Part shown: positions 43,118 through 54,310 of the stretch, in pieces | Layout: each line of letters starts with the position of its first letter | Position numbering within the stretch: the first letter of the stretch is position 1 | Source: Nymphaea colorata | Taxonomy: Eukaryota > Streptophyta > Magnoliopsida > Nymphaeales > Nymphaeaceae | Direction: 5' to 3' | Length of the DNA: 64,000 nucleotides | Assembly: GCF_008831285.2 (NCBI RefSeq) | Contig: NC_045142.1 | Location: 23,251,300-23,315,299, forward strand | Notes under the pieces: generated by a model | Database searches by the model: none | Seen by the model: only the letters and a program-made list of their open reading frames with translations | Told to the model about the DNA's origin: nothing | Made by a program: the position numbers and the translations under genes

Positions 43118-43331
43118 TATAATCCTATTAAACTTGGCCGCAGGGCCGCTTTCTTGACTAGGTTTGGTGCGATGTATAATCCGTATAAAAATGTATAAGT
43201 TTGTATACATAAGAACAATCTTCTGTGTACATAAGAACATTTACAAAGATCTCAACGAGCCTCCATGACCCGGCCTGTCTTGGCCTGATAAATTATCCAC
43301 TAATCTAAGTCTGAGGATCATTTTTATTATG
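42375..43331 (+). repeat. Element B, copy with hairpin insertion
   Basis: Runs from GAATGTTACTTGATA through GATCTTGAACCAGACTGCC to GAGCCTCCATGACCCGGCC, like 59,590-60,246. Between about 42,888 and 43,113 it contains one hairpin unit. The stretch TTAAACTTGGCC... to GTATAATCC occurs once before (about 42,767) and again after (about 43,128) that unit, a direct duplication absent from the 60-kb copy. Confidence 0.8.
42888..43113. repeat. Single hairpin unit (CAT/GATG type)
   Basis: (CT)n, then ATGTCATCATCACC and CTAACCATCAACATCATC, a centre with AAATGTAAATATATTATGG, then GATGATGTTGATGGTCAG, ATGATGACGATGCC and (GA)n. The two halves are complementary. It is the same unit as in the array at 49,690-51,730. 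Confidence 0.88.
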
Positions 43332-43784
43332 TTGGATTGTGGCCTTGAGCCCTATCACAGTATCTTATACCTGCGAGTGGGCCTACTCGCAGTTATGAGA
43401 TTATCTTCAAAGCTGTTTTCTATAAATGTCATTTTTGATAAAGTAAAAGATATTATTTACACTGTTTATCTCTTTGCAAATCTCTCACTCACCCAACCGC
43501 AAGATGGGCAAAGGGAAATCCTGTGAGGTTGCTTATTTAAGCCCAGCAATGCTCTAATTAAGGTTAATGCATCTGTGATTACCCTATGCGAGTCTCACAG
43601 AAGGAAATCTATGAACTATCTATCTCTACTTCAGTTCTCTCTTCCTCCCTTTCTTCTTCTTCTTCTTCTTCTTCTTCTGTTGTCTCTGCTTCTTACCGCG
43701 CAAACTGGAGCTGCTTGTGAACCTGCTTCGCAGACGAAGAGGTGATTCAGGCCAGCATTCCACTGCTGCTACAAATTTCAATAT
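43332..43784 (+). repeat. 5' LTR of copia 3
   Basis: About 453 bp from TTGGATTGTGGCCTTG to CTACAAATTTCAATAT. Contains GCCTACTCGCAGTTATGAG, ATTTAAGCCCAGCAATG and a (CTT)n tract before the end. It lacks an orthodox TG start, as do its relatives. Confidence 0.8.
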
Positions 43785-43800
43785 TGGTGTCAGAGCCCGA
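43785..43800 (+). other. Altered primer binding site
   Basis: TGGTGTCAGAGCCCGA, one base different from the intact site at 6204 (TGGTATCAGAG). Confidence 0.75.
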
Positions 43801-43935
43801 GGTTCTTCGAATTCCAGTAAGTTCGTTCAGACTTTGGTGGTGGCTGTGATGTTTATGATGAATGCAGTCTGCGTATGTAACATGTTGTATTTCAGATCAT
43901 GTTTCTTGAATGAAAGCATGCTACACTATACTAAT

Positions 43936-44238
43936 CTAAATTATGAAGCATAATAGTTCAGATTCTCTTTTAGCTCTACAGATGTGATATACTGTGTTGT
44001 ACTCTGCTTTCTGTATCCCTAAGTCTGAGAGAAACAAAGAGCAGAGTCGAGCTCTAGACCTAAGCATGCATATCTGTTGAGTGTTATGGAAGAAGATGTC
44101 AAAAAATAAAGCACAGCGACATTCATATGGAACCAGAACCCTCATAGAGGTTCTATCCATAGAACGCACTATTGCTAAAGTATACAGAAGCAAACCAGCG
44201 CCTCTGGTGATAGAAGCAGAGCTTGCTCTGCTTGACAT
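43936..44238 (-). other. Antisense ORF in copia 3 leader (100 codons)
   Basis: Same length and register as the ORFs at 6357 and 60,848 (MSSRASSASITRGAG start, ESELLCFII end), with about a dozen amino-acid differences from copia 1. No recognised domain. It ends opposite the same leader position in all three. Confidence 0.2.
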
Positions 44239-45278
44239 ATAACAAATAATAAGGGAGAAAGATACCTTGGATAGATAGTTTCACTAGACCCACTGATGTA
44301 GTCGGAAAGTGTGCCACTACCCTCTGAGTGTAGTTTTTTCCAGCGACGACCCATCTGTAGAAGAGAAGGTTGATAGTTCTGAGTGACATAAACCCTAACC
44401 TCTAAGAACAATTGGAGGAGATCTCTCTGTTTCTTACGAAGCAGGAGATTCGATCACTATCTTTTTTTGACATATCCAACTCTGGCTGTTTCATTTCTGA
44501 AGACGACCTGAGACCCGTCTCAGAGAGTCTAGTGCTCAGCCAATCCCTTCCTTGTGTGGAGCTCACCATTCCCACATTCAGACGGTCTCCATGCAACAAC
44601 CCACACGCCCAACCAATTGCGAGGAAGTTTCAAAAGTTCTCTGTTGCTCACTGGGTGTAGCTCCATCTGTCTCCCTCACAGAAAAGATCTTGTTTGTTGT
44701 GGTAGCAGCAACATCTCGGGATCGTTGGTGGCTGAAAGCGCGGGATGATAGAAGACAACAGCAGACGAAACACTTGCAGAGGATTTCAGGAGAGTAGAGA
44801 GAAGCTCTCAAGAAGAGAGGGAAGGAAACCAAAGAAATGAGAAAAACTCGGTTTGAAATGGGTTTTATACTAAAAATTTAGACCTCTATTTTAGAATTAT
44901 TTTTGAAAAACACTGTCACATTTTTCAAGAATTAATGCTGCAACATTTTTGCTAAAGACTTATTCAAAATGATGCTTGCGAAAGTTAATTTCAGTGAAAA
45001 TCCAAAATTTTTGTATGAAATTGTGCAGAGATACTCTAAGAGTTATTACAAATTGTTGAAAGAGGGTTCTAAAAATTCCGTATAGGTACCCTCAGGCTTA
45101 TTAAAAACTGCAGAAAAAAGGTTCCAAAAATAACTTTGTAAATAAAAGGAAAATTCACAGCCTAAAATTTAGTATTGAGATTTTCTTGCTTTTAAGTGAT
45201 ACTTTATAATATTATTGGAGATCTCCTGATGTGATATTCTCTTTGTTGCTTTCTATTTATTATTGTTCTTTACTTGCC

Positions 45279-48200
45279 ATGGAAATTAATTTAGAGATGA
45301 CTTCAAGAGTGGGAGCCTCAAAACTGGGCAAGACTGAAAAACTCAATGAAACAAACTTCCATGCATGAAAACATAGGATCTTGTTGGCCTTGACTCCTGG
45401 AGAAGCTAGTTCATGCAATCAGCATGCCTTTTCCCATTTGAGGAAGCAAACCTACAGATGAGGAAAGACGAACATATAAGTCCTTTAAAATTGATGACTT
45501 GATGGCTAAAATCATCATCTTAGCTTTCTTGGAAGATGATCTGATAAGGGTATTTAAGGATTGTCCAATAGCCAAAGAAATGTTTGACACTATCTTATGT
45601 GAATATAATGCCACTACTACGGTGCTATTAGAATAGTACAATTCATATAAAATAAAAGAGTCTAACAAAGTAGTTAACCATGTTAACAAGATGTTGGTTA
45701 TGGCTAAAGACTAAGCGTAGTGGGAAATGTCATATTTGACAACATGCAAAACAGTACCATCCTGAACAACATACCACCTTCTTGGGATATGACAATCAAT
45801 GCCTTGAGTCACCAATTTGATACTGTAACTTTGGAAAAGCTTTCCATACAGTTAGCTTTTCAGCAACAATGCTTATTATAGTCCAAGATAAACCTACTAA
45901 TAGTCATGTGCTTTTAGAACCAAACAATTTAAACAATAAAACGATGGCAAGTTTAAGGGCAATGTTGCAGGTATGCAGAGATCTCAAGGAACTGTAGTGG
46001 AATGCTAGAGATGCGGAAAGCCTGGACATATCAAGAAGTACTGAAGGAAAAAATTCCCCAGTAAGAAGGACAACAATGGTTATGATAACAACAGAAAGAA
46101 GTATCAATGAAACTCCAACAAAGAAGTCATCTGTGTAGTGTCAAAATGTTTACTTGCAAATGGAGATTTGACTAGTTGGTGGGTTGATTTGGGGCTACTT
46201 GTCACATCACAATGACAAAAGAATTTGTGATTCGTATGGAAGTTCTAAGTCTGGGACCTCACAAGGTCTACATAGGAAATAACTCATACTGTGATGTTAT
46301 GGGAATTGGGTCATATCGATTGAATGTTGGGGCACAAGTGTCGTTCTTAACGAACTTTTATATGTCCCTTCCATGAGGAGAAACCTGAAGTTTGTTCTCG
46401 CGTTCACTAAGAAAGGTTTTGAGGTCTGTTTTGTTCTCAGGAAGGTCACAATGAAAAAACATGGAAGGACCATGTTTGATGGAAAATATGTAAAAGAACA
46501 TGGCATATTCAAACTCAATGAAATGAATAAAGCTTTCAGTTCTGCTTATAATGACTGTGCAATGAGTGTTAGTACAAACATATGGAATGAAAGATTAAGT
46601 CATGTAAGCATCAACAAGATGAAGATTCTATAACAGCAAGGTATAATACATGATATAAATATAAATGATTTCACGAAATGTGAGTCATGTTTATATGAAA
46701 AGATGGCAAGAAAACCCTTTCTGTCTGAAGTAATTCAAGTCACTGATCTATGAAAATAATTCATACTGATATGTGTGGACATTTCAGAGTCCAAACACAT
46801 AGTGGCAAGTTATACTTCATATCATTTATTGATGACTTCTCAAGATTTGATTATATTTACCTGATTAAATACAAGTAAGAAGCACTTAAAAATTCAAGGA
46901 ATATAAAACTGAAGTCGAGAAACAACTTGGAAGATTTATTAATGTTGTAAGGTCTAATCGAGGAGGTGAGTATACATCAAATGAATTCCTCGAATACTGT
47001 AAAGACCTTGAGATTAATAGGCAGAAAAAAATGCATAGAACACCACAACTGAATGGTATGGGTGAGAGGTTTTTGGAGCGAAGCTATGTTAACAACTATG
47101 TACACTATAAATCAAGTGCCTTGCAAAGCAGTCCCATCCACTTCTTATGAGAGATGGACTGGTGTAAAACCGGATTTGAAATATCTCAGTAGATGGGGAT
47201 CTATAGCATGTGTGAAAATTCTAGATCTAAAATAAATAAACTAGGTAATAGATCAGTAAGATGTTTGTTTATTTGATATCCAACAAAATCCAAAGGCCAC
47301 AGATTATATCACTCGACTATGGGACTTACAGAAACTAGAGATGTAGATTTTCTAGAAGAACTCAATTATAAAGCTAATGATCCAGTTGAAGATCAAACTG
47401 ATCTACTGGATGACCTGATTTACTAAGAAGAACAATCTGATAATGATCCAACTTGATAAGAGTCACGTAATGAACCGACTAGAGAACAATTTGGTAATGA
47501 ACTAACTGAGCATGAATTGTTTGAGGAACAATATGCTAATGAACCAACTGAGGAACAGTTAGGTAAAGAATCAACTGATCTGAGCACCTCATTATCTCAG
47601 ACTTTGTTAGGTCATAGAAGACCTAAAGCTCCTCCTTCATATTTGACATATTATTATGTATATATTTAGAAGAACTATGCTATTTAACAAATGTTGACAA
47701 AATATCCGACAATCTGACACATGATGAAGCCATAAACTCACGTGAATCGTCAAATTGGGTAAATGCTATGGATGAAAAAATCGAATCCATATACAAGAAT
47801 AAAATCTAGGGACTAGTAGATCTTCCTAATGATAAGAAGACCCATTGAGTGTAAATGGGTATTTAAGAAGAATTATAAAGCTGATGGATCAGTCGAGAAA
47901 TTTAAAGCTAGACTGGTGGCAAAAGGCTTTTCCCAAAAGAAAAGAATGGATTACTTAGAAACCTATTCATCAGTTGCTAAGTTTGCATCAATCGGAATAA
48001 TTCTGACTATCACAACATTCTATGACTTAAATATTTGTCAGATGGATGTGAAAAACTGTTTTTCTGAATGGTGAGTTAAAGGAAACATATATATGACTCA
48101 ACTTCAGGGATACGTCAATAAAGGAAATGAAGGAAGAGTCTACATGCTAAGTAAATCATTGTACGACTTCAAGCAATTGCCTAGACCATGGTATTTATCA

Positions 48201-48932
48201 TTGTACGATTTAAAGCAATTGCATAGACCGTGGTATTTTACTTTTCATAAAACAATCACAAAACCTAGATACGTAGCAAATCAACTAGACCATTGTGTAT
48301 ATGTCTAGAAAAGTGAGAGTGTTTTATGTATCCTATCATTATAGGTCGATGACATTCTATTGACCGGAAACGTTAATGATCTGATATCCAAAACAAAAAC
48401 TTGGAAGAACTTCGACAAGAAGGACATGGGTGAAGCATCCAATATACTAGGGATAAAGATTACTCGACATAGGAACTCAAGAATCTGAGTCTGAGCCAAG
48501 AATGATACATTGATTATATCTTAAAGAAAATTTTAAATGAATATTATAAACCTATTGGAACTCCTATAGCTAAAGGAACAAATTTAAGCAGAAGTGGTTA
48601 TCCTAGTGAAAGACAACGAAAATTAAATGCTTCATATGCATAAGTTGTTGGTAGTTTAATGTACCTAATGCATTGTACTAGACCAAACATAAGCTTTCCT
48701 ATCAGTCTAGTGAGGCGTTATCAAAGTAATCTTGGTTCACGTTACTGGCAAGCAGTTAAAAAAATTTTTCGATACATTAAAGGAACAATAGGATTGAAAT
48801 AGTCCTATCAAGCTGATGATCTAACTCTAGTTGGTTACTCTGATGCAAATTTTGTAGGATGTAAAGATGACAGTAAATCTATATCTGGATATGTTTTTCT
48901 CTTTGGAGGAGATGCAATAGCCTGGTCCTGTA
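45279..48932 (+). pseudogene. Copia 3 gag-pol, heavily broken
   Basis: Gag starts MEINLEMTSRVGASK at 45,279 and meets TGA after LNETNFHA, where Trp is usual. Further stops occur in LLE-stop-YN and QA-stop-WEM positions. The zinc knuckle near 46,003-46,048 has RCGKPGHIKKY but a stop between its first two Cys and another replacing its last Cys. Protease has WWVD followed by a 1-base loss. Integrase (HTDMCG near 46,763; FIDDFSRFDYIYLIKYK), an acidic linker with repeated NEPTE-like text (about 47,400-47,580) and reverse transcriptase ([13 protein letters not shown] near 47,900) follow, then an RNase H start (GYSDANF-like, about 48,835). A 42-bp tandem duplication lies in the RT part. Confidence 0.88.
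48156..48239 (+). repeat. 42-bp in-frame tandem duplication in RT
   Basis: TCATTGTACGACTTCAAGC at 48,156 recurs as TCATTGTACGATTTAAAGC at 48,198, doubling the LYDFKQLPRPWY-type motif to 2 x 14 residues. Copia 1 has a single copy at the matching place (about 7530-7565). Confidence 0.9.
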
Positions 48933-49685
48933 ATGCTTTTAACGGCAAACCTTTTATTTTTTAAGTATTTGAAAACACTTGACAAATTAAGTAGTGAATA
49001 ATCATGTTATAAAATCACCTGATTTTGTATATTTGACCATGTCGAAATCCCTACCTTTGACATCCTAGTTGATAGCCTGCACTATTTCATTACATTGTTG
49101 TCACTGGGAGGACTCTTTCCCTGCTTACGTTTTTAAGATTTTAGAAAACAAAACTTTGCTATTCCACCAGTTGCTTATTTTCTAAGTTGGTCTGGTGGGT
49201 TGGTCACTAAAGATATGTCGTTTCCATCATACCATCAGGACCCGATGAATAAAATTGAATCACTTCTTATGGATTCATTGAAAATGATTCTGATCAGTTT
49301 ATCATCTATAGAAAGCGCTGTTGTGGAATCCTTATGGATAACAATGCAGTCCATTTGATAATACGGTCAAAGTGGCGTCATTTCTTCTGTCCAAACCAGA
49401 GAATCCGGTAGATATGATTCAAAAAGAATCTTATTCTATCATCGATCATAGATTTCTATTTCTATCGTTTAGACTTTTAGATATATAAACACTAGGTGGC
49501 TAAAACACAATGAAATCTAATTTAAAGCATATTTTTATCATATCGTGAAAATTTGAGTGTGTCGTTCATACAATTACACAAGAAAAAACAAATTGCACTA
49601 ACTAAGTGTGGAGGAAGTGAACACCTAGGTAGTTTTGTCACTACGTCAACTTACGGGGGCTGTTTTCAGCAACCTTGTCTCACGC
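48933..49685. repeat. Block C fragment joined to block S, copy 2
   Basis: 48,933-49,050 resembles block C (GTGAATAATCATGTTATAAA, GTATATTTGACCATGTC). After TTTGACATCCTAGTTGATAG the sequence follows 20,935-21,545. The TTTGACATCCTA end suggests that a GATGTCAA-type element once adjoined this copy too. Confidence 0.7.
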
Positions 49686-49689
49686 TGAA

Positions 49690-51730
49690 AAAGAGGGACT
49701 CCCTCTCTCATGGCATCATCATCCAACCATCAACATCATCATCGCCAGAAAACCACAACAATCACGGTGATCATGTGGATGGTCAGATGATGATGATGAT
49801 GCCGAGAGAGAGAGTCTCTCTCTGTCTTGGCATCATCATCAACATCATCTAACCATCAAACATCAACATCGTGTTACATCTCTGTGAAAACACCACAATC
49901 ATTGTTATGATGTTGATGGTCAGATGATGATGACGATGATGCCGAGAGAGAGAGAGAGTCTCTTTCTCATGGCATCATCATCATCATCATCGTGTCACAT
50001 CTATGTGATTTTTTTTTTATAAATGTAAATATATTATGAAAAACCACCACAATCACGGTGATGATGTTGATAGTCAGATGATGATGATGACTCTGGCGAT
50101 CGAGATAGATTCTCTCTCTCATGGCATCATCATCATCATGTAACCATCAACATCATCATCGTGTTACATCTGTGAAAAGTTTTTTATAAATGTAAATGTA
50201 TTATCGAAAACCACACCACAATCATTGTGATGATGTTGATGGTCAGATGATGAAGATGACAATGCCGAGCAAAAGACAGTCTCTCTCTCTCATGGCATCA
50301 TCATCAACATCATTATCGTGTTACATAACTGTGAAAAGTTTTCTATGAATGTAAATATATTATGGAAAACCACCACAATTATAGTGATGATGTTGATGGT
50401 CAAATAATGACGATGAAGATGCCAAGAGAGAGAGTGGCATCATCATCATCATCATTTAACCATCAACATAATCATCGGGTTACTTCTATTTGAAAAGTTT
50501 TTTTTATAAATGTAAATATATTATGAAAAATCACCACAATCAAGGTGATGATGTTGATGGTCAGATGATGATGAATGACGATGCTGAGAGAGAGAGTCTC
50601 TATCTATCATGGCATCATCATCATCTAACCATCAACATCATCATCAGGTTACATCTTTGTAAAAAGTTTTTTATAAATGTAATATATTGTCGAAAACCAC
50701 CACAATCACAGTGATGATGTTGATGGTCAGATGATGAGTATGATGATGCCGTGCGAAAGAGAGTCTCTCTCATGGCATCATCATCATCATCTAACCATCA
50801 ACATCATCATCGTGTTACATCTCTCTGAAAAGCTTTTAAAAATGTAAATATCTTATGGAAAACCATCACAATCACGGTGATGATGTTGATGGTCAGATGA
50901 TGATTATGATGATGCCATGCGAAAGAGAGTCTCTCTCATGGCATCATCAACATCATCATCTAACCATCAACATCATCATCGTGTTACATCTCTGTGAAAA
51001 GCTTTTAAAAATGTAAATATCTTATGGAAAACCATCACAATCACGGTGATGATGTTGATGGTCAGATGATGATTATGATGATGCCGTGCGAAAGAGAGTC
51101 TCTCTCTCATGGCATCATCAACATCATCATCTAACCATCAACATCATCATCGTGTTACATCTCTGTGAAAAGCTTTTAAAAATGTAAATATCTTATGGAA
51201 AACCATCACAATCACGGTGATGATGTTGAAGGTCAGATGAGGATGATGACGATGCCGAGAGAGAGAGTCTCTGTCATGGCATCATCATCTAATCATCAAC
51301 ATCATCATCGCGTTATATCTCTGTGAAAAGTTTTCTATAAATGTAAATATATAATGGAAAACCACCACAATTATACCACAATTATGGTGATTATGTTGAT
51401 GGTCAAATGATGATGATGATGATGTCGAGAGAGAGTTTTTCCCTCATGGGATAATCATCATCCTCTTCGCGTTACATCTATATGAAAAGTTTTTTGTAAA
51501 TGTAAATATATTATGAAAAACCACCACGGTGATGATGTTGATGGTCAGATGATGATGATGACGATGCCGAGAGAGAGTCTCTCTGTCATGGCATCATCAT
51601 CATCATCATCTAACCATCAACATCATCATCGCGTTACATCTCTGCAAAATTCTTTTATAAATGTAAATATATTTTGGAAAACCACCGTCAGATGATGATG
51701 ATAACGATGCCGAGAGAGAGAGAGAGAGAT
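49690..51730. repeat. Tandem array of about 13 hairpin-forming units
   Basis: Each unit (about 130-180 bp) has the order: CTCTCTCTCATGGCATCATC, CTAACCATCAACATCATC, CGTGTTACATCTCTGTG, AAAAGTTTTTTATAAATG, AAACCACCACAATCACGG, TGATGATGTTGATGGTCAG, ATGATGATGACGATGCCGAG, (AG)n. The first and last thirds are reverse complements, so every unit can fold into a stem of about 50-60 bp. Units near 50,763, 50,930 and 51,100 are almost identical; outer ones are more diverged and the first is shortest. The chance reading frames here are low complexity. A lone unit is at 42,888-43,113. Confidence 0.92.
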
Positions 51731-51937
51731 AGGTTCGAATCCACTTCAGCCGGCATGCCGTTACGCATAATTACGATTTACGGCAAAAAAAAGGCCGATC
51801 GCTCTCCCTTTTTTGCCCTTCCTTACTTATCCGAGTAGAGCGAGAGAGCGAGTGAGAGGGGGAGGTCAAGTTTTCGCTTATTTAGTAACTTTCACGTGAA
51901 AGAGCGAGCATACTTTCACTCGAAAGAACGAGCGTAT
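51731..51937. other. Unclassified segment with tRNA-like B box
   Basis: GGTTCGAATCC at 51,732-51,742 is a perfect polymerase III B-box match directly after the array, but there is no A box upstream, so at most this is a SINE stub. Further on, GCGAGCATACTTTCACTCG and related GAGCGAG/CTTTCAC words form a small palindrome at about 51,885-51,930. Confidence 0.35.
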
Positions 51938-52130
51938 GGTGAAACCAAACCTCAAATAAAGCCTTAGTAATTGGATCATGATTAATTGTATAGCCACCAC
52001 TCATTGCACAATTGTGAAAGATCCCTAACTCCAAAAAAAAAAAACCTTCCATCTAAATTAAGTTGCTGGATGGTTGAGAGCAAAAAAAAACAAAGTGAAA
52101 TATTATTAGATTAAGAAAATACCCATGGCC
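51938..52130. repeat. Block D fragment
   Basis: AAAGCCTTAGTAATTGGATC, TTGTATAGCCACCACTCATT and TGGATGGTTGAGAGC match 14,905-15,100 and 54,845-54,905. Confidence 0.7.
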
Positions 52131-52179
52131 AATGCGTTCAGGCATGTAACAGAAGGTGTTGGGGGATGTGAGCATATCA

Positions 52180-52308
52180 GGGAAAGGCTAGCCACCATCA
52201 GCTTCAGGTTTCCACAATGAAGTGCAACACAATAAAAAACAAGAAGGAACTTCGAAAACCACAAAGCATCAATCATAGAGGTGATGCAAGATGTGAGAGA
52301 TAAAGGAA

Positions 52309-52385
<77 letters not shown>

Positions 52386-52560
52386 GAGCATAGAGAGGGT
52401 ATACCCTGTACCTGAAACAGGTCTTCACCATAGAGAGCAAAACAAGAAAAAGCAAGAAACATCTGCACAAAGCATAAAGCATCAGCCATGGAAGCAATGC
52501 AAGATGCGAAAGAGGAAGAAAAGAGAGACACAGAAAGAATATGAGGAAAATTGTTTTTAG
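52180..52560. repeat. Diverged direct duplication around (TA)n(GA)n
   Basis: The text AAAGCATCAATCATAGAGG with TGATGCAAGATGTGAGAG before the microsatellite (52,309-52,389) returns after it as AAAGCATCAGCCATGGAAG with CAATGCAAGATGCGAAAG. The minus-strand frame across it (52,106-52,567) shows the doubling as two similar peptides, but it runs through the microsatellite and is probably not a gene. Confidence 0.6.
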
Positions 52561-52664
52561 GATCCAAACATGTGGGAGAAGAACTATGAAGGTGGAGTAG
52601 GGAAGAAGAAGAAGAAGAACGATGGTGGGATATGAGGAAAGAGTGTTAAAAAATAAAAATGAAG

Positions 52665-53130
52665 AAGAAGAAGAACCAATTTAACGTGGTTTAGTGTTTA
52701 ATCACTACATCCAGGGAAGGCCGCAATTTTTGACGTTGGGGTTGTAGGGAACAGCATTTCATTATATAGCAGTCATACATCCAATATTTGATCCTTATGC
52801 TAAGGAGCTATTGCAGCTTCTTTTTATTAACATTAATGCAAAAGATTTTTCATTTACAATGCCGTTTTCTTCCTGCCATAAAAATATTTAATTGATATTT
52901 TCTCTTTGTTTATAGCCTGACCTTTGTATGTTTATTCCATATATACTCGACTTCATATTTATTGCTTTCATCCTTCCTCAAGCCGGACGGCTATTCAGGT
53001 TCTTGCAATTTACTTCATAATTAAAGATGTTATTTGAAACTTAATTGAGTCGTTGCTTTGCTGAAGAAAGCAACGATCTGCATATTGTCTGCAGGTCAAC
53101 TCGTATCTTTTTCAATTAGCAACTTACTAT
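52665..53130. repeat. Dispersed repeat E, copy 3
   Basis: AATTTAACGTGGTTTAGTG through CATTTCATTATATAGCAGTC and GGACGGCTATTCAGG to TATGATACCATGTG. The end is the complement of ACATGGTATCATA, which resembles an LTR end plus primer site on the minus strand, so repeat E may be a decayed retrotransposon piece. Confidence 0.55.
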
Positions 53131-53179
53131 GATACCATGTGAACAAAAATAAAAATGAACATGAAAATGAAGCAATTTG

Positions 53180-53950
53180 AAATCACTGGATTGGATTTGA
53201 ATTGGATATACCTTTAACCACATCTGCTTTTTTGGATATCTACATTTAAATACTCAAATTTGGATTTGAATATGAACAAAGAAAAATATATCTGAATCCG
53301 AAAACAAATTGGCTGCTCCGTATGACAGCATGTCAGCTAAGTTGTTTTGGCTCTGTGTTGGTACGACAGGAGTGGACATTAGGGATGCTCAATGAGCAAG
53401 CTGAGCTCGAGCTCAACTCGAGCCGTAAGAGGTGAGCTCAAGGTCGACTCGTTTAACCGACTCTAAGCTCGTGTCTCTTCATGTAGATTTTATGTTTTTC
53501 AAGTGACTAATGTATAACGATGACCTTAGTTATATTCTAATAAAATGATATACATGCAAGAATCCCTCCTTTATTATCAAAAAATGGGTATTTACATAAA
53601 GCTAGAACCCCATTTTGACAAAAAAATAATTTAAAAAAATAACTAAAAAAAAAACAATCAGGAGGAAAGCTATGCCCCAAATCTTTGAATGCTCTATATA
53701 GCTTAACTAGTTTAAAAGTTTCACATTTTTATTTAAGTTATTTTAAGTTTTTGAAATTACAAAATAAGAACAAGCACTAAACAAGTCTAATCAAGTTTAA
53801 TCTAATCGACTTCATCCAACTCAAAGTAGACGAGTTTTAAACTTGAGTTATTAGTTAAGCTCAAAGTGGATTAGCTAACGAGTCGAGGTCAAGTGGAGTT
53901 TAACCAGTTCGGGTACAGCCCAAGTTGGATTGGCTCAAAAGCGATATACG
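53180..53950. repeat. GATGTCAA-type fragment and GAGCTC-rich repeat, copy 4
   Basis: TTTGGATTTGAATATGAAC words at 53,180-53,310 belong to the GATGTCAA family. From about 53,370 (GGGATGCTCAATGAGC, CTGAGCTCGAGCTCAACTCG) to 53,950 a long, worn copy of the GAGCTC-rich repeat follows, with a very AT-rich middle. Confidence 0.55.
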
Positions 53951-53954
53951 ATAT

Positions 53955-54310
53955 GTGCCATTTGCTTCAATTATATGGGTCAACCATCTTAAGTAGCCCA
54001 TCCTACTCGGCTATGCCCTATTGCTGGTAGAAAGTGAAGCTTCTTTCATTTGGCTGCTTAACACATGGCTTAAGGCAATGCGTGGATGCCATCCAGAAGC
54101 AATCATATCTGATCATAACCCTAAAATAAGCATGGGCATGAAGAATGTATTTCCTTCCGTGGAACATCGTTTCCGCAAGGGGCAAATCATAACGAGATTC
54201 CCTGAAAAGTTGGGTGATAAATGTAACATGGACAAAAATATTAAAGATGACTTCTTCAAATGCATCAACCTGGAATCATTTGATGAGTTTGAGACATGTT
54301 GGTCAACATT
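53955..54310 (+). pseudogene. FAR1-related (FRS/MULE-domain) fragment
   Basis: The plus frame reads VPFASIIWVNHLK, a TAG stop (53,994-53,996), then PILLGYALL, FIWLLNTWLKAMRG, PEAIISDHNP, VFPSVEHRFR, FPEKLGD and FDEFETCWS. This is the MULE transposase domain of FAR1/FHY3-type proteins: the motif order (PFA-x-x-x-VNH, LLG, WLKAM, D-x-x-P, HR) fits, with the D of SDHNP at a catalytic-type position. Only about 120 codons remain. The end merges into block C at about 54,303, so the last residues are not from the gene. It may derive from a Mutator-like element or from a host FRS gene. Confidence 0.85.

Larger units (their letters stand above)
39857..48932 (+). repeat. Composite block P, copy 3
   Basis: Collinear with 57,096-64,000 from ACAACTGTTTTATTGGACAA through microsatellites, inverted-repeat element, SINE-like repeat, element B, LTR, leader and gag-pol. 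Position 47,003 corresponds to the end of the window. It differs by an inserted hairpin unit (42,888-43,113), microsatellite lengths and a deletion in the leader near 44,318. Confidence 0.88.
43332..48932 (+). mobile_element. Ty1/copia retrotransposon 3, decayed, 3'-truncated
   Basis: LTR (43,332-43,784), altered primer site, a leader of about 1.5 kb and gag-pol remnant (45,279-48,932). It breaks off in RNase H after CCTGGTCCTGTAA, so the 3' end and second LTR are missing and block C/S sequence follows. Same family as copia 1 (5859) and copia 4 (60,247). Confidence 0.88.

Noticed and set aside
49690-51730. CRISPR array
   Set aside because: The repeats are long, variable, self-complementary units without unique spacers, in plant nuclear DNA.
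51731-51745. tRNA gene
   Set aside because: Only a B-box match is present, with no A box, no cloverleaf and no acceptor stem.
52106-52567. 153-codon minus-strand frame with two similar hydrophobic halves
   Set aside because: The halves reflect a DNA duplication around a (TA)n(GA)n tract through which the frame passes; no start context or homologue is evident.
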